DNA of 58,335 nucleotides from an uncultured Bacteroidales bacterium (lineage in GTDB: Bacteria; Bacteroidota; Bacteroidia; Bacteroidales; WCHB1-69): assembly GCA_937901455.1 (NCBI GenBank), contig CALDIA010000087.1, positions 1 through 58,335 on the forward strand, in the 5' to 3' direction. The position numbers were made by a program, and so were the translations under genes. Under the pieces are notes generated by a model. That model did not search any database and was not told the origin of the DNA. It was given only the letters and a program-made list of their open reading frames with translations. Shown here in pieces: positions 8,587 to 17,919 of this stretch (its first letter is position 1; each line of letters opens with the position of its first letter).

Positions 8587-11154
8587 TTAATCAGCAGGTT
8601 CAGCGGTTTTAATTGCTGCGGTATCTTGAGGCTCAACCTTCGGTAACTCCTTCTGGCTAATGACAAATTCCTCTGTCAAGGAGTCGTAGTCCAAGGTTAC
8701 CGTAGTGCCAGCGGGAAGAGCTTGCAATAGAATCTCCTCGGCGAGCAGGTCCTCCACGTTCTTCTGGATGGCGCGGCGCAAAGGACGGGCGCCGTAGTTG
8801 GCATCCCAGCCCGACTCCACCAAGTATTGTTTGGCCTCATCGGTAACGTGGGCGGTGATGCCGATCTCACGCACGCGCGACAATACCTTCTCCAACTCGA
8901 TGTTGACAATTTTCAGGATGTCGTCTTTGTTCAAGGAGTTGAAATAGATGACATCATCCACGCGGTTTAGGAACTCGGGTGAGAAGTTGGCCTTGAGGGC
9001 TTTCTCCAGGATGCCTTGCTCCACCTTGTGCTTGGCATTGTCGGTGGCTTCTGTATCGAAGCCCACGCCGGAGCCAAAGTCCTTCAGTTCGCGGGTGCCG
9101 ATGTTGGAGGTCATGATGAGAATGGTGTTCTTGAAGTCCACCTTACGGCCGATGCCATCGGTGAGTTGGCCTTCGTCGAGTACCTGCAACAGTACATTAT
9201 AGACATCGTGGTGGGCCTTTTCGATCTCATCCAAGAGGACGATGGAGTAGGGTTTGCGGCGCACCTTCTCGGTGAGCTGGCCGCCTTCCTCGTAGCCCAC
9301 GTATCCCGGAGGCGCTCCGATGAGGCGCGAGATGGTATGTTTCTCCATATATTCGCTCATGTCAATACGAATCAGGGCGTCTTGGGAGTCGAAGAGATAT
9401 TCAGAGAGGATTTTGGCCAGGTAGGTTTTGCCAACACCGGTAGGCCCGAGGAAGAAAAAGGAGCCGATGGGGCGATTGGGGTCCTTGAGGCCTGCACGGT
9501 TTCGGCGGATGGCCTTTGAAATTTTGAGGATGGCATCGTCTTGACCGATGACTTTTCCTTTGAGTTCTTCCGACATCTGCATGAGGCGTTCGCCCTCGTT
9601 CTTGACGATGCGTTGCACGGGCACGCCGGTCATCATGGCGATAACTTCGGCCACGGTATCCTCCGTGACCACCGGGCGCTCTTGGTCGGCCTCCTGCTCC
9701 CAGCGGTTGCGCACATCTTCCAGGGTGACCTCCAGCTCCTTGATTTCATCACGATAGGAGGAGGCCATATTGTATTGTTTCTCCTTGACAGCTTCCGTCT
9801 TGAGCTTTTCCAGTCTTTCAATCTCCTGCTCTAATTGGATGATGCCGTCGGGCACGTGTATGTTTTGCAGATGCAGGCGTGCACCGGCCTCGTCAAGGGC
9901 GTCGATGGCCTTGTCGGGCAGGCAGCGGTCGGAGATGTAGCGGTTGCTCAGCGTGACGCATGCCTTGAGAGCCTCGTCGCTATAGCGTACCACATGGTGG
10001 TCTTCGTAGCGGTCTTTGATGTTGTGTAAAATCTCCAGCGTCTCTTCGGTAGTGGTGGGCTCCAGGATGATTTTCTGGAAGCGGCGTTCGAGGGCACCGT
10101 CCTTCTCGATGTGCTCGCGGTACTCGTCGAGGGTGGTGGCCCCAATGCACTGTATCTCCCCGCGGGCAAGGGCGGGCTTGAAGAGGTTGGAGGCATCCAT
10201 GCCACCGGAGGGGTTGCCCGCGCCAACCATGGTATGCAGCTCGTCGATGAAGAGAATGATGTTGGGGTTCTTCTGTAGTTCGGAAAGGATGGACTTGACG
10301 CGCTCCTCAAACTGGCCGCGGTACTTGGTGCCTGCCACAAGGGAGGCCATGTCGAGGGTGACTACCCGCTTGTTGAGGAGGTTGCGCGACACGCGGCCCT
10401 GTACGATGTTGGTGGCGAGGCCTTCCGCCAAAGCCGACTTGCCGACTCCCGGCTCGCCGATGAGCACAGGGTTGTTCTTCTTGCGGCGGCTCAGAATCTG
10501 GGCTATGCGCTCCAACTCCTTCTGGCGACCCACCACAGGGTCCAACTTGCCTTTCAAGGCGTACTGTGTCAAGTCTTTGCCGAAACTGTCCAAAATGGGA
10601 GTGGCCGAACCCTTCTTGGGCTTGGCGGTCACACGCTCATTGTCATCATCGTCGTAACCATCGCCTCCTCCAAGGGCCATTTCCTGGTCTTCATCGGTGG
10701 GAATGTCCAAAGCCCGCTGCACCTCGCTGAGGAAGGTGTTGTAGGTCAGGCCCGCCCGCGTGAGCAAAGCCCGCGTGGCATTGCCGTCGCTGACACGGTC
10801 GTCCTTCAAAACGGCCAGCACGAAGAAATGCGCCTCCATCTTGTTACTACGAAACTTCTTCGATAGCAGGTAAGTGACGCGGATGGTGTTCTCAGCCTGC
10901 ACGCTCAAGTGCAGATTCTCTTCTGCCATCTCCTCGTTTTCCACATTGCCAATCATGCCTTCCAAAGCATTGCATAGCGACTCAGTGTTGACACGGTAGA
11001 GGTCGAAAAGGCGCTTGGTAAGACTCTGCTCCGGATAACGGAGAATGGCCAGCATCAAGTGCTCTACCCCGATATATGATGATTTGTGTTGGATGGCTGT
11101 GCGTTTCGCCTCCTCAAAGGCGAAAACCATCTCCTGCGAAAAGTTGTATTCCAT
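8587..11154 (-). CDS. clpC: ATP-dependent Clp protease ATP-binding subunit ClpC
   Basis: AAA+ unfoldase of 855 residues that feeds substrates to ClpP. An N-terminal Clp repeat domain (about 1-145) is followed by an acidic linker. The first AAA module has Walker A GEPGVGKSA and Walker B ILFIDELHT. A UVR-like middle segment (EKQYNMASSYRDEIKELE) marks it as ClpC rather than ClpB. The second AAA module has GPTGVGKTY and VLLDEIEKAH. The domain order and length match ClpC of Bacteroidetes. The ATG at 11154 is preceded by a TAnnTTTG box and opens the clpC-kdsC-dnaJ run. Confidence 0.95.
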   Translation of the reverse strand: MEYNFSQEMVFAFEEAKRTAIQHKSSYIGVEHLMLAILRYPEQSLTKRLFDLYRVNTESLCNALEGMIGNVENEEMAEENLHLSVQAENTIRVTYLLSKKFRSNKMEAHFFVLAVLKDDRVSDGNATRALLTRAGLTYNTFLSEVQRALDIPTDEDQEMALGGGDGYDDDDNERVTAKPKKGSATPILDSFGKDLTQYALKGKLDPVVGRQKELERIAQILSRRKKNNPVLIGEPGVGKSALAEGLATNIVQGRVSRNLLNKRVVTLDMASLVAGTKYRGQFEERVKSILSELQKNPNIILFIDELHTMVGAGNPSGGMDASNLFKPALARGEIQCIGATTLDEYREHIEKDGALERRFQKIILEPTTTEETLEILHNIKDRYEDHHVVRYSDEALKACVTLSNRYISDRCLPDKAIDALDEAGARLHLQNIHVPDGIIQLEQEIERLEKLKTEAVKEKQYNMASSYRDEIKELEVTLEDVRNRWEQEADQERPVVTEDTVAEVIAMMTGVPVQRIVKNEGERLMQMSEELKGKVIGQDDAILKISKAIRRNRAGLKDPNRPIGSFFFLGPTGVGKTYLAKILSEYLFDSQDALIRIDMSEYMEKHTISRLIGAPPGYVGYEEGGQLTEKVRRKPYSIVLLDEIEKAHHDVYNVLLQVLDEGQLTDGIGRKVDFKNTILIMTSNIGTRELKDFGSGVGFDTEATDNAKHKVEQGILEKALKANFSPEFLNRVDDVIYFNSLNKDDILKIVNIELEKVLSRVREIGITAHVTDEAKQYLVESGWDANYGARPLRRAIQKNVEDLLAEEILLQALPAGTTVTLDYDSLTEEFVISQKELPKVEPQDTAAIKTAEPAD

Positions 11155-11181
11155 ATTGTAGTCTCTCTTTTTTTAAGGGTG

Positions 11182-11189
11182 CAAAAATA
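11182..11189 (-). promoter_or_regulatory. Bacteroidetes -7 box upstream of clpC
   Basis: The minus strand reads TATTTTTG followed by CACCC, 28 bases before the clpC ATG. No well-spaced TTG box was found upstream. Confidence 0.55.
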
Positions 11190-11530
11190 ATAAAAATGCG
11201 GTATATTCCTATGCATTTGCAATTATTGTGCCGAAAGGAGAAGTGAGGGAGGGAAAATTGAAAATTATGGGGGCACGGGAGAGATGAAAAGATTAAGAGA
11301 TTATAAGATTAAGGAGGCTTCCAACTTATAGCAGCTAATTTCCAACATCCGCATCTCAATCTCGACCCGTCGCGAGGCCCAGTTTTTTGTCAATGTTGGG
11401 AGCCGAGGGGGTGACCTGAGAAATTAAGAAACTAAGGAGGGAATGGCCGTTGCCAAGTCCCGCCGCGTCCCGGAAACAAACAAGCCAAGAACAGACAAAA
11501 AAACACAAAGAGGTGAAGTCCGTCACTAGG

Positions 11531-11723
11531 CTTTCCGTGTCCCGGAGTTGTATCAAGTTGACTGACGAGGCTTCGTCCAGGCAGTTGATTGGCCGTTGGC
11601 ATGCTTTCCGTGTCCCGGAGGGACACAATTTCAATAACCCCGCACCAGCGACCGCCAGGTCGCGCAGTGTGGGGATGGTGGCGGACCCTCGATACACACC
11701 GGCAATACGACCACGCAGCGTGG
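11531..11723. repeat. REP-like palindromic repeat cluster
   Basis: A 17-base direct repeat, ctttccgtgtcccggag, occurs at 11531-11547 and 11604-11620. Four hairpins follow one another. At 11564-11577, GACGA/TCGTC has a 4-base loop. At 11610-11626, GTGTCCC/GGGACAC has a 3-base loop. At 11638-11674, an outer CCCCGCAC/GTGTGGGG stem encloses GCGACC/GGTCGC. At 11711-11723, CCAC/GTGG is an almost loopless CCACGC/GCGTGG palindrome. This resembles dispersed palindromic elements found between genes in Bacteroidales. Copy number elsewhere cannot be seen here. Confidence 0.65.
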
Positions 11724-11905
11724 GGAGAGGAGGAGCCCGTGTGCCCTCCTCGCGGCGCGGGAAACTCCTGCCAAGAGCACTAAACTCGCCCGCCGCGAAA
11801 GGGAGGCACTCGCCATGTTTGCAGACCCATTCAATTTCAGGGCTGGAATAACGTTCAAGTTTTAGTTGAAAAGGTTCGTTTCTTATAAAATCTCTTCGCC
11901 ATATG

Positions 11906-11935
11906 TTGAGATTAGCCAAAACTTTATTACTTTTG
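11906..11935 (+). promoter_or_regulatory. Bacteroidetes-type promoter for the Fe-S protein
   Basis: TTG at 11906-11908, a 19-base spacer, then TACTTTTG at 11928-11935. This is a near-ideal -33/-7 pair. The ATG is 18 bases downstream, so the leader is very short. Confidence 0.75.
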
Positions 11936-11953
11936 CACCCTTAAATTTTCATT

Positions 11954-13264
11954 ATGTCAAAAGTAACACCCGAGAATGTTCAAAGTGCTGTCAACATTCT
12001 CACCAAGCATACGGACAGTAAGCTTTTAACCCATCTTAACGCATGTGTGCACTGCGGTTTGTGCAGCACGAGTTGCCTATTCTACAAAACCTATCCGGAG
12101 ACCAAGTACATACCGGGCAAGAAGGTGGATATGGTTTCTTCGATTTACCGTCGCTATTGTACGGTGATGGGTCGTACGTTGCCCAAGCTGAATAATGCCC
12201 GTGAGCTGACCGATGATTTGGTGGACGAGATGGTTGATGAGCTTTTCGGGGCCTGTACCATGTGCGGTCGATGTGTGAAGCACTGCTCCATTGGGGTGGA
12301 TATTCCCTTTGTGGTACGTACCGGCCGGCGCATGCTCGCGGCCATGGGCGCTGTGCCACAGTCGCTGCAAGCCACTGTGAACGCTGCACTGGAGACTAAA
12401 AACAACATGGCTATTCCCGAGGAGGACTTTGTGGACACTATTGATTGGCTGGCGAAAGACCTGGAGGATGAACTGGGTGTGGAAAACCCTATCCCGTTGA
12501 ACAAAGAGGGTGCCGAGCTCTTCTATACGCTGAACCCCCGTGAGCCCAAGTTCTTCCCGCTTTCCATCTCCGCTGCTGCTAAGATCTTCTTCGCTGCCGG
12601 TGCCGACTGGACGTTGTCCAAGGATATGTATGATGTGACCAACTATGGATATTTTTCCGGCAATGATGCCCATGCTCGCCAGATAGCACAGAACCTTTTC
12701 GAGGAGGTGCACCGATTCGGCTGCAAAACCTTGGTGCTGGGCGAGTGCGGACACGGCTCCCGCGCTGCCCGCTGGGAAGCCCCTAACTTTTTGCGGCAAC
12801 ACCCCGATTTCAAGATTATCACCCTTATTGAATTGCTGGAATCCTATATCAAGGAGGGCAAAATAAAACTCGACAAATCCCTGAATACCAAAAAATATAC
12901 CATCCACGATCCTTGCAATATCACTCGTAACGGCGGCTTGTTTCAGTCGCTGCGCTTTGTAGCTAATGCAGCCGTCCCCGAACTGATAGAGATGAACCCC
13001 ACAGGCATCGACAACTTTTGCTGTGGCGGTGGCGGTGGCATGTTGGCCATGAGCGAATACAACGAACGCCGCCTTGCAGTGGGCAAAATCAAGGCCGACC
13101 AAATCCGGGAATCCGGCGCCAATGTTGTGATTACCCCCTGCCATAACTGCGTGGACCAACTTAACCAACTTAATCATACCTACAAACTCGGCGTGGAGGT
13201 GAAGTCACTGGCCGAGGTGGTGGCCGATGCCCTCATTCTGCCCACAACGGAAAAAGCGGACTAA
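11954..13264 (+). CDS. (Fe-S)-binding protein, DsrK/HmcF-like (4Fe-4S ferredoxin plus CCG domain)
   Basis: A protein of 436 residues. Two N-terminal 4Fe-4S sites are visible: ACVHCGLCSTSC (near residue 30) and ACTMCGRCVKHCSIGVDIP (near 100). The C-terminal half has the HdrB-type cysteine-rich pattern: HDPCN, NFCCGGGGGM and TPCHNC. An earlier LGECGHGSRAA replaces a full CCG motif, as in DsrK/HmcF proteins. Relatives pass electrons between a membrane redox partner and a cytoplasmic acceptor. No transmembrane partner gene is adjacent, so the partner must be elsewhere. It has its own promoter. Reaction and partner are inferred only by family. Confidence 0.8.
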   Translation: MSKVTPENVQSAVNILTKHTDSKLLTHLNACVHCGLCSTSCLFYKTYPETKYIPGKKVDMVSSIYRRYCTVMGRTLPKLNNARELTDDLVDEMVDELFGACTMCGRCVKHCSIGVDIPFVVRTGRRMLAAMGAVPQSLQATVNAALETKNNMAIPEEDFVDTIDWLAKDLEDELGVENPIPLNKEGAELFYTLNPREPKFFPLSISAAAKIFFAAGADWTLSKDMYDVTNYGYFSGNDAHARQIAQNLFEEVHRFGCKTLVLGECGHGSRAARWEAPNFLRQHPDFKIITLIELLESYIKEGKIKLDKSLNTKKYTIHDPCNITRNGGLFQSLRFVANAAVPELIEMNPTGIDNFCCGGGGGMLAMSEYNERRLAVGKIKADQIRESGANVVITPCHNCVDQLNQLNHTYKLGVEVKSLAEVVADALILPTTEKAD

Positions 13265-13355
13265 AAATAATTATTTAGTGGCTGTATAATATTTTTTCAA
13301 AATGTTCGTTATACAAGCCGTATATCATTTAAAAGAAAAAATCGAAATATACCAA

Positions 13356-14594
13356 ATGAAGAAAGTAACCCTCTTTACCCTTATTGTTCTGATGCTCACC
13401 TCGTCGGTATTTGCGCAGACTATTTCTGGAGACCCTCATGATTATTTAGGACGACTGAATGCTATAACCACGGCAGTGCCATTCTTGTTGATTGCCCCCG
13501 ATTCTCGAGGAGGAGCCATGGGTGATGTGGGCGCCGCCACCTCCGCGGATGTCAACTCCCAATCCTATAATCCCGCAAAATATGTCTTCAACGACAACAC
13601 TTTTGGTGTGTCGCTCTCCTATAGCCCCTGGCTCCACAAATTGGTGTCAGATATCAACCTGGCGTACCTTTCCACTTATTGGAAAATGACCGACATGGAT
13701 GCCATCGCGTTTTCTCTTCGTTATTTTTCATTAGGAGATGTGACCTTTACTGATGAACAAGGACATGAAATGGGCACCCAGAACCCCAATGAGTTCGCTA
13801 TTGATTTCACCTACTCGCGTAAGTTGATAGATGAACTCTCCATAGCCATCACCCCGCGCTTTATCTATTCCAACCTGACCGCTGGACAGTTTGTGGGCGG
13901 TGTGGAAACCAAAGCCGGTCTGGCAGGTGCCGCCGACATTTCCCTCTTCTATGAACAACCCTTCAAGGCACGTAACTTTGAGGGCCAGACTTTGCGCGCT
14001 GGCTTGGCTATCACCAATATGGGCAATAAAATGTCGTACTCTTCCGGTACCCTCCGAAGAGATTTTCTGCCTACTAACCTCAAAATCGGTTTGGGATATG
14101 AGATGGATTTTGACGGCTACAACAAATTGGCCATCACCGGTGAAATCAATAAATTGTTGGTGCCCTCCAAACCTGTATATGCCACCGACTCTTCCGGACG
14201 GATTATTTACGATGAAGCCAACAACCCCGTGATTGCGGCTGGCAGAAATCCTGACGTGTCTGTGCCTATGGGTATGATACAGTCTTTCTACGATGCCCCC
14301 GGCGGCTTTATTGAAGAAATGACGGAAATCAACTTCGGCATCGGTTTGGAATACAGCTACCGCGACTTCTTCTTTGTAAGAACCGGTTATTTCAACGAGA
14401 ACAAGAACAAGGGTAATCGCAAGTTCTTAACTATGGGTGTAGGTTTCAAATATAACATACTGAATATAGATGTGTCGTACCTCTTTGCTTTTCAGCAAAT
14501 ACACCCACTGGCCAACACCCTGCGATTTACGCTGTCATTAGATTTCGCCTCCTTCAACAAAGATGATATCAAGAACCAAGGGAAATTGAGATAG
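13356..14594 (+). CDS. porV: Type IX secretion system outer-membrane protein PorV
   Basis: A 412-residue FadL-like beta barrel. The start is the ATG at 13356 (MKKVTLFTLIVLML), because only this start places a signal peptide ending VFAQ at the N-terminus; an upstream in-frame ATG at 13302 would bury it. The hallmark PorV N-terminal region is present: NAITTAVPFLLIAPDSR, GGAMGDVGAAT, and SQSYNPAKYVF. PorV (LptO) binds cargo C-terminal domains at the T9SS translocon and shuttles them to the sortase. T9SS cargo genes occur at 51584-56135. The ispF ATG begins 1 base after the stop codon. Confidence 0.92.
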   Translation: MKKVTLFTLIVLMLTSSVFAQTISGDPHDYLGRLNAITTAVPFLLIAPDSRGGAMGDVGAATSADVNSQSYNPAKYVFNDNTFGVSLSYSPWLHKLVSDINLAYLSTYWKMTDMDAIAFSLRYFSLGDVTFTDEQGHEMGTQNPNEFAIDFTYSRKLIDELSIAITPRFIYSNLTAGQFVGGVETKAGLAGAADISLFYEQPFKARNFEGQTLRAGLAITNMGNKMSYSSGTLRRDFLPTNLKIGLGYEMDFDGYNKLAITGEINKLLVPSKPVYATDSSGRIIYDEANNPVIAAGRNPDVSVPMGMIQSFYDAPGGFIEEMTEINFGIGLEYSYRDFFFVRTGYFNENKNKGNRKFLTMGVGFKYNILNIDVSYLFAFQQIHPLANTLRFTLSLDFASFNKDDIKNQGKLR

Positions 14595-14595
14595 T

Positions 14596-15075
14596 ATGCG
14601 TTTTCGTGTCGGACTTGGTTATGACTCACACCGATTTGCCCTCGACAGACCTCTCGTCATCGGGGGCATTCGTATTCCTTTTGACAAGGGCTTAGCCGCC
14701 CATTCTGATGGGGACGTCCTCATACATGCCATCTGTGATGCCCTGCTGGGAGCCGCTGCACTGAAGGACATAGGCACCCATTTTCCGGATAATAGTGCGC
14801 AATACCAGAATATTGATAGTAAATTATTGTTGGAAAAGGTGGTCGCACTCCTTGTCGCGCAAGGGTGGCGAGTTAATAATATTGACTGTACGCTCATCTT
14901 GGAAGAACCCAAGATGAAGCCATACGTGGACACTATGACACAAACCCTGGCGCCCATTCTGCAAGTGGAGCCTGCCGATTTGTCCATCAAGGCCAAAACC
15001 AACGAGCAGATGGGCTATACAGGCCATAGGGAGGGTGTGGCAGCACTGGCTGTCGCCTCCATCATTCAAGAATAA
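14596..15075 (+). CDS. ispF: 2-C-methyl-D-erythritol 2,4-cyclodiphosphate synthase
   Basis: A 159-residue enzyme of the MEP isoprenoid pathway; it cyclises CDP-ME 2-phosphate and releases CMP. Metal ligands D10 and H12 are in GYDSHRF and H44 is nearby; HSDGD and DIGTHFPD are also typical. The length is normal. It starts 1 base after porV and ends 15 bases before the M3 peptidase, so it is probably cotranscribed with both although the functions are unrelated. Confidence 0.95.
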   Translation: MRFRVGLGYDSHRFALDRPLVIGGIRIPFDKGLAAHSDGDVLIHAICDALLGAAALKDIGTHFPDNSAQYQNIDSKLLLEKVVALLVAQGWRVNNIDCTLILEEPKMKPYVDTMTQTLAPILQVEPADLSIKAKTNEQMGYTGHREGVAALAVASIIQE

Positions 15076-15090
15076 CCAAAACTTTCCAAA

Positions 15091-17130
15091 ATGAACGAAC
15101 AGACACTGCAAAATCCACTCTGTAGAGATTGGAACACGCCATATCATACGCCACCCTTCCAACAGATCAAGGTGGAGCATTATGAACCCGCTTTTGAGGA
15201 GGCGCTCCGACAAGCCAAGGAGGACATTTACCGCATCCGGGCCTGCAAAGCCCCTGCCACTTTCCAAAACACCATTGTGGCACTGGAACGGGCTGGTCTG
15301 CTGCTGAACAGAGTTTCTAACATCTTCTTCAATATTCTGGAATGCGATGGCACGCCTGATATGCATAACATTGCCGACAAGGTGCAACCGGCGCTCACCG
15401 AGTTTTCTAATAGCATCAACCTTGACCCAGTGCTTTTCCAGCGAGTAAAAGCCGTATATGACAATGAGTTGTCATCATTAAACCCTGTGGACAGGAAACT
15501 GTTACAGGAGACTTACGACCAGTTTGTGCGCCATGGAGCCAACTTGAACAGTGCCGACAAAGAGCGTTTCAATGCGTTAAGTGTCAAGTTGCAGAATCTC
15601 ACGCTGGTCTTTGGCCATCATGTATTGGATGCCACTAACGCCTATACCATCCATCTTCCCGACGCGAGTCGCTTGGCAGGGCTTCCCGAGTCGGCACTTG
15701 CTTTGGCCGCTCACAAAGCCTCTGCCCAAGGGTTGGAGGGCTATCTTTTTGACCTGTCGGCCCCCTGTGTAAATGCCATTCTTAAGTATGCAGACGACCG
15801 TGGCCTGCGCGAGGAGATGTACCGAAACTCCTCCAGCAAGGCTTTTGGTGGTGAATTTGACAATTGCGACACCATCCGTGAGATTGTTGCCTGCCGTCAT
15901 GAGATAGCCTGTTTGCTGGGCTACCCTAACTATGCAACGTATGCGCTGCACGACCGGATGGCCAAGACGCCCGAAAGGGTGTACCAACTGTTGGACGAGT
16001 TGAAGAACTATGCCTTGCCAGCAGGAAAGCGCGAGATTGCCGTCTTGAACGACTTTGCCCATAAACTGGGATTTGAAGGTGTACTGCAGCGCTGGGATTA
16101 CGCCTATTATGCCGAGAAACAACAACAATCGCTTTACAAGCTGAGCACTGAAGACCTGAAACCCTACTTTGAGCTGAACAGTGTCATCAAAGGTGTGCTA
16201 GGCCTGGCTGAGCATCTGTATGGACTTCGTTTTGTTTTGAATGAAGAAATTGACAAGTACCATCCTGACGTAAAGGTGTTTGAGGTGTATGACGGCAATC
16301 GCTTTATGGCGGTGCTATACATGGATTTTCACCCTCGTGCCACCAAGCGAGGGGGTGCATGGATGACTGACTTTCGGGAGCAACACACCGATGCCGACGG
16401 GAACGATGTGCGCCCATTGGTCAGCATAGTGATGAACTTCACCCCGCCTACGGAGAAGACACCCTCCCTGTTGACCTTCGGAGAGGTGACCACCCTCATG
16501 CACGAATTTGGCCATGCGCTGAACAGTATCCTGTCGGAGGTGCCCTATGCCTCTCTGTCAGGTACCAACTCCCCACGGGATTTTGTGGAGTTGCCATCCC
16601 AGCTGAATGAGAACTGGGCAGTGGAGCCAGCCTTTCTCCAGACCTTTGCCCGGCATTATCAAACCGGCAAGCTGATTCCCGAGGAATATATAGAGCAATT
16701 GCGCAAAATGCGGCAATTCATGGCTGGCTATGCCTGCACGCGCCAACTCTCGTTTGGTTATTTGGATATGATGTGGCATACCACCCCGCCCGAACAATTG
16801 GCAGATGTGTACGCTATGGAGCGTTGCGTATTCGACACCGTTGAACTATTTCCCATAGTCCCAGGCACATGCATGAGCACCTCCTTTACGCACCTCTTTG
16901 CAGGAGGCTATGCGGCTGGCTACTATGGATACAAGTGGGCCGAGATGCTTGAAGCAGACGCTTTTACCGCTTTCCAACAGGAAGGGGTCATGAACAAAGA
17001 AACCGCCCGACGCCTTCGCCAAACCATTCTCTCAAAAGGTGGATCACAACCCGCCATGGATATGTTTGTCAATTTCTTCGGGCGCGAGCCGAATATTGAT
17101 GCACTACTGCAAAGAGAAGGGTTGAAATAG
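15091..17130 (+). CDS. dcp: M3-family oligopeptidase (dipeptidyl carboxypeptidase-like)
   Basis: A 679-residue zinc metallopeptidase. The thermolysin-type site HEFGH is at residues 471-475, preceded by a Pro/Thr-rich strand, and a downstream Glu ligand region (SPRDFVELPSQ) contains the third metal ligand. Length and layout match Dcp/oligopeptidase A of the M3A family. No signal peptide is visible, so it is probably cytoplasmic and cleaves short peptides. A short hairpin plus T-run overlaps the stop codon, just before the gldF promoter. Distinguishing Dcp from oligopeptidase A by sequence alone is uncertain. Confidence 0.9.
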   Translation: MNEQTLQNPLCRDWNTPYHTPPFQQIKVEHYEPAFEEALRQAKEDIYRIRACKAPATFQNTIVALERAGLLLNRVSNIFFNILECDGTPDMHNIADKVQPALTEFSNSINLDPVLFQRVKAVYDNELSSLNPVDRKLLQETYDQFVRHGANLNSADKERFNALSVKLQNLTLVFGHHVLDATNAYTIHLPDASRLAGLPESALALAAHKASAQGLEGYLFDLSAPCVNAILKYADDRGLREEMYRNSSSKAFGGEFDNCDTIREIVACRHEIACLLGYPNYATYALHDRMAKTPERVYQLLDELKNYALPAGKREIAVLNDFAHKLGFEGVLQRWDYAYYAEKQQQSLYKLSTEDLKPYFELNSVIKGVLGLAEHLYGLRFVLNEEIDKYHPDVKVFEVYDGNRFMAVLYMDFHPRATKRGGAWMTDFREQHTDADGNDVRPLVSIVMNFTPPTEKTPSLLTFGEVTTLMHEFGHALNSILSEVPYASLSGTNSPRDFVELPSQLNENWAVEPAFLQTFARHYQTGKLIPEEYIEQLRKMRQFMAGYACTRQLSFGYLDMMWHTTPPEQLADVYAMERCVFDTVELFPIVPGTCMSTSFTHLFAGGYAAGYYGYKWAEMLEADAFTAFQQEGVMNKETARRLRQTILSKGGSQPAMDMFVNFFGREPNIDALLQREGLK

Positions 17131-17150
17131 CCCCTTTTTTTGTATTTTTG
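17122..17150 (+). promoter_or_regulatory. Bacteroidetes-type promoter for gldF
   Basis: TTG at 17122-17124, an 18-base spacer, then TATTTTTG at 17143-17150. The gldF ATG is 20 bases downstream. Confidence 0.65.
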
Positions 17151-17170
17151 CACGCTTAAAAATTTGATGT

Positions 17171-17902
17171 ATGTTCAGTTTATATCTCAAAGAAATCAAG
17201 GCCTTTCTGAGCTCCATCATTGGGTATATCTTCATTGGGGTGTTCTTGATTGTCGCCGGCCTTTTCTTATGGGTGTTTCCCAATATCGACAATATCATGG
17301 AAGCAGGCATGGCCGACCTGCACGGACTCTTCAATTTGTCGCAGTTCCTGTTCATTTTCCTGGTTCCGGCCATCACGATGCGCTCCTTTGCCGAAGAACG
17401 CCGTACCGGCACAATGGATATCCTGCTCACCAAGCCCCTTTCCGACTGGCAAATCATAGGTGCCAAGTTTCTGGCCTGCCTTACACTGCTGGCCATCGCC
17501 CTGTTGCCTACCTTTGTCTATATGATTACCGTTTACCTTCTTGGAAATCCCGTAGGTAATATCGATATGGGCAGCACCTGGGGCTCCTATCTGGGACTTC
17601 TGTTCCTTGGTGCTACCTTCATATCTATAGGCTTGTTTGCCTCTTCCATTACCAATAACCAGATCGTCGCCTTTATCGTTGCGGCACTGCTCTGCTTTAT
17701 TCTTTTCTTCGGGTTCGCCTTCATATACTCCTTTGAGTCGCTGGGAGCTGTAGGCTATTACATCAAAACCCTCGGCATTGAACATCACTATGCCTCCATC
17801 AGCAAAGGGGTGATCGACTCTCGGGATGTCATCTACTTCCTCAGCGTTACGTTCCTGTTTCTGTTTGCAACTGAAATTGTGCTCCTTCGTCGTAAATGGT
17901 AA
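17171..17902 (+). CDS. gldF: Gliding-motility ABC transporter permease GldF
   Basis: A 243-residue integral membrane protein of the ABC-2 permease type with about six hydrophobic segments. The family signature region FAEERRTGTMDILLTKPLSDWQI is split by the second helix, followed by GAKFLACLTL. It is immediately followed by gldG. Together with the ATPase GldA they form an ABC transporter required for gliding in Flavobacterium; here gldA is not adjacent. In non-gliding Bacteroidales the pair persists with unclear function. The alternative ATG at 17167 is in a different frame. Confidence 0.9.
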   Translation: MFSLYLKEIKAFLSSIIGYIFIGVFLIVAGLFLWVFPNIDNIMEAGMADLHGLFNLSQFLFIFLVPAITMRSFAEERRTGTMDILLTKPLSDWQIIGAKFLACLTLLAIALLPTFVYMITVYLLGNPVGNIDMGSTWGSYLGLLFLGATFISIGLFASSITNNQIVAFIVAALLCFILFFGFAFIYSFESLGAVGYYIKTLGIEHHYASISKGVIDSRDVIYFLSVTFLFLFATEIVLLRRKW

Positions 17903-17919
17903 CCCAAAAATCAGACAAT

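Larger units (their letters stand above)
11155..11953. other. 799-base gene-free region with GC-rich hairpin repeats
   Basis: The ends are AT-rich: promoters for clpC on the left and for the Fe-S protein on the right. The middle, about 11380-11850, is markedly GC-rich (73% for bases 11701-11760) and full of short palindromes and direct repeats. Open frames on both strands (11356-11919 minus, 11450-11851 plus) have repeat-derived, low-quality protein sequences and I do not call them genes. Confidence 0.7.

Noticed and set aside
11356..11919. 187-residue minus-strand ORF and its plus-strand mirror (11450-11851)
   Set aside because: The translation consists of repeat-derived sequence within the GC-rich hairpin block, with no family pattern; the frames arise from the repeats.
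12077..13177. 366-residue ORF antisense to the Fe-S protein
   Set aside because: Shadow frame; translation lacks recognisable motifs and the sense frame has clear Fe-S motifs.
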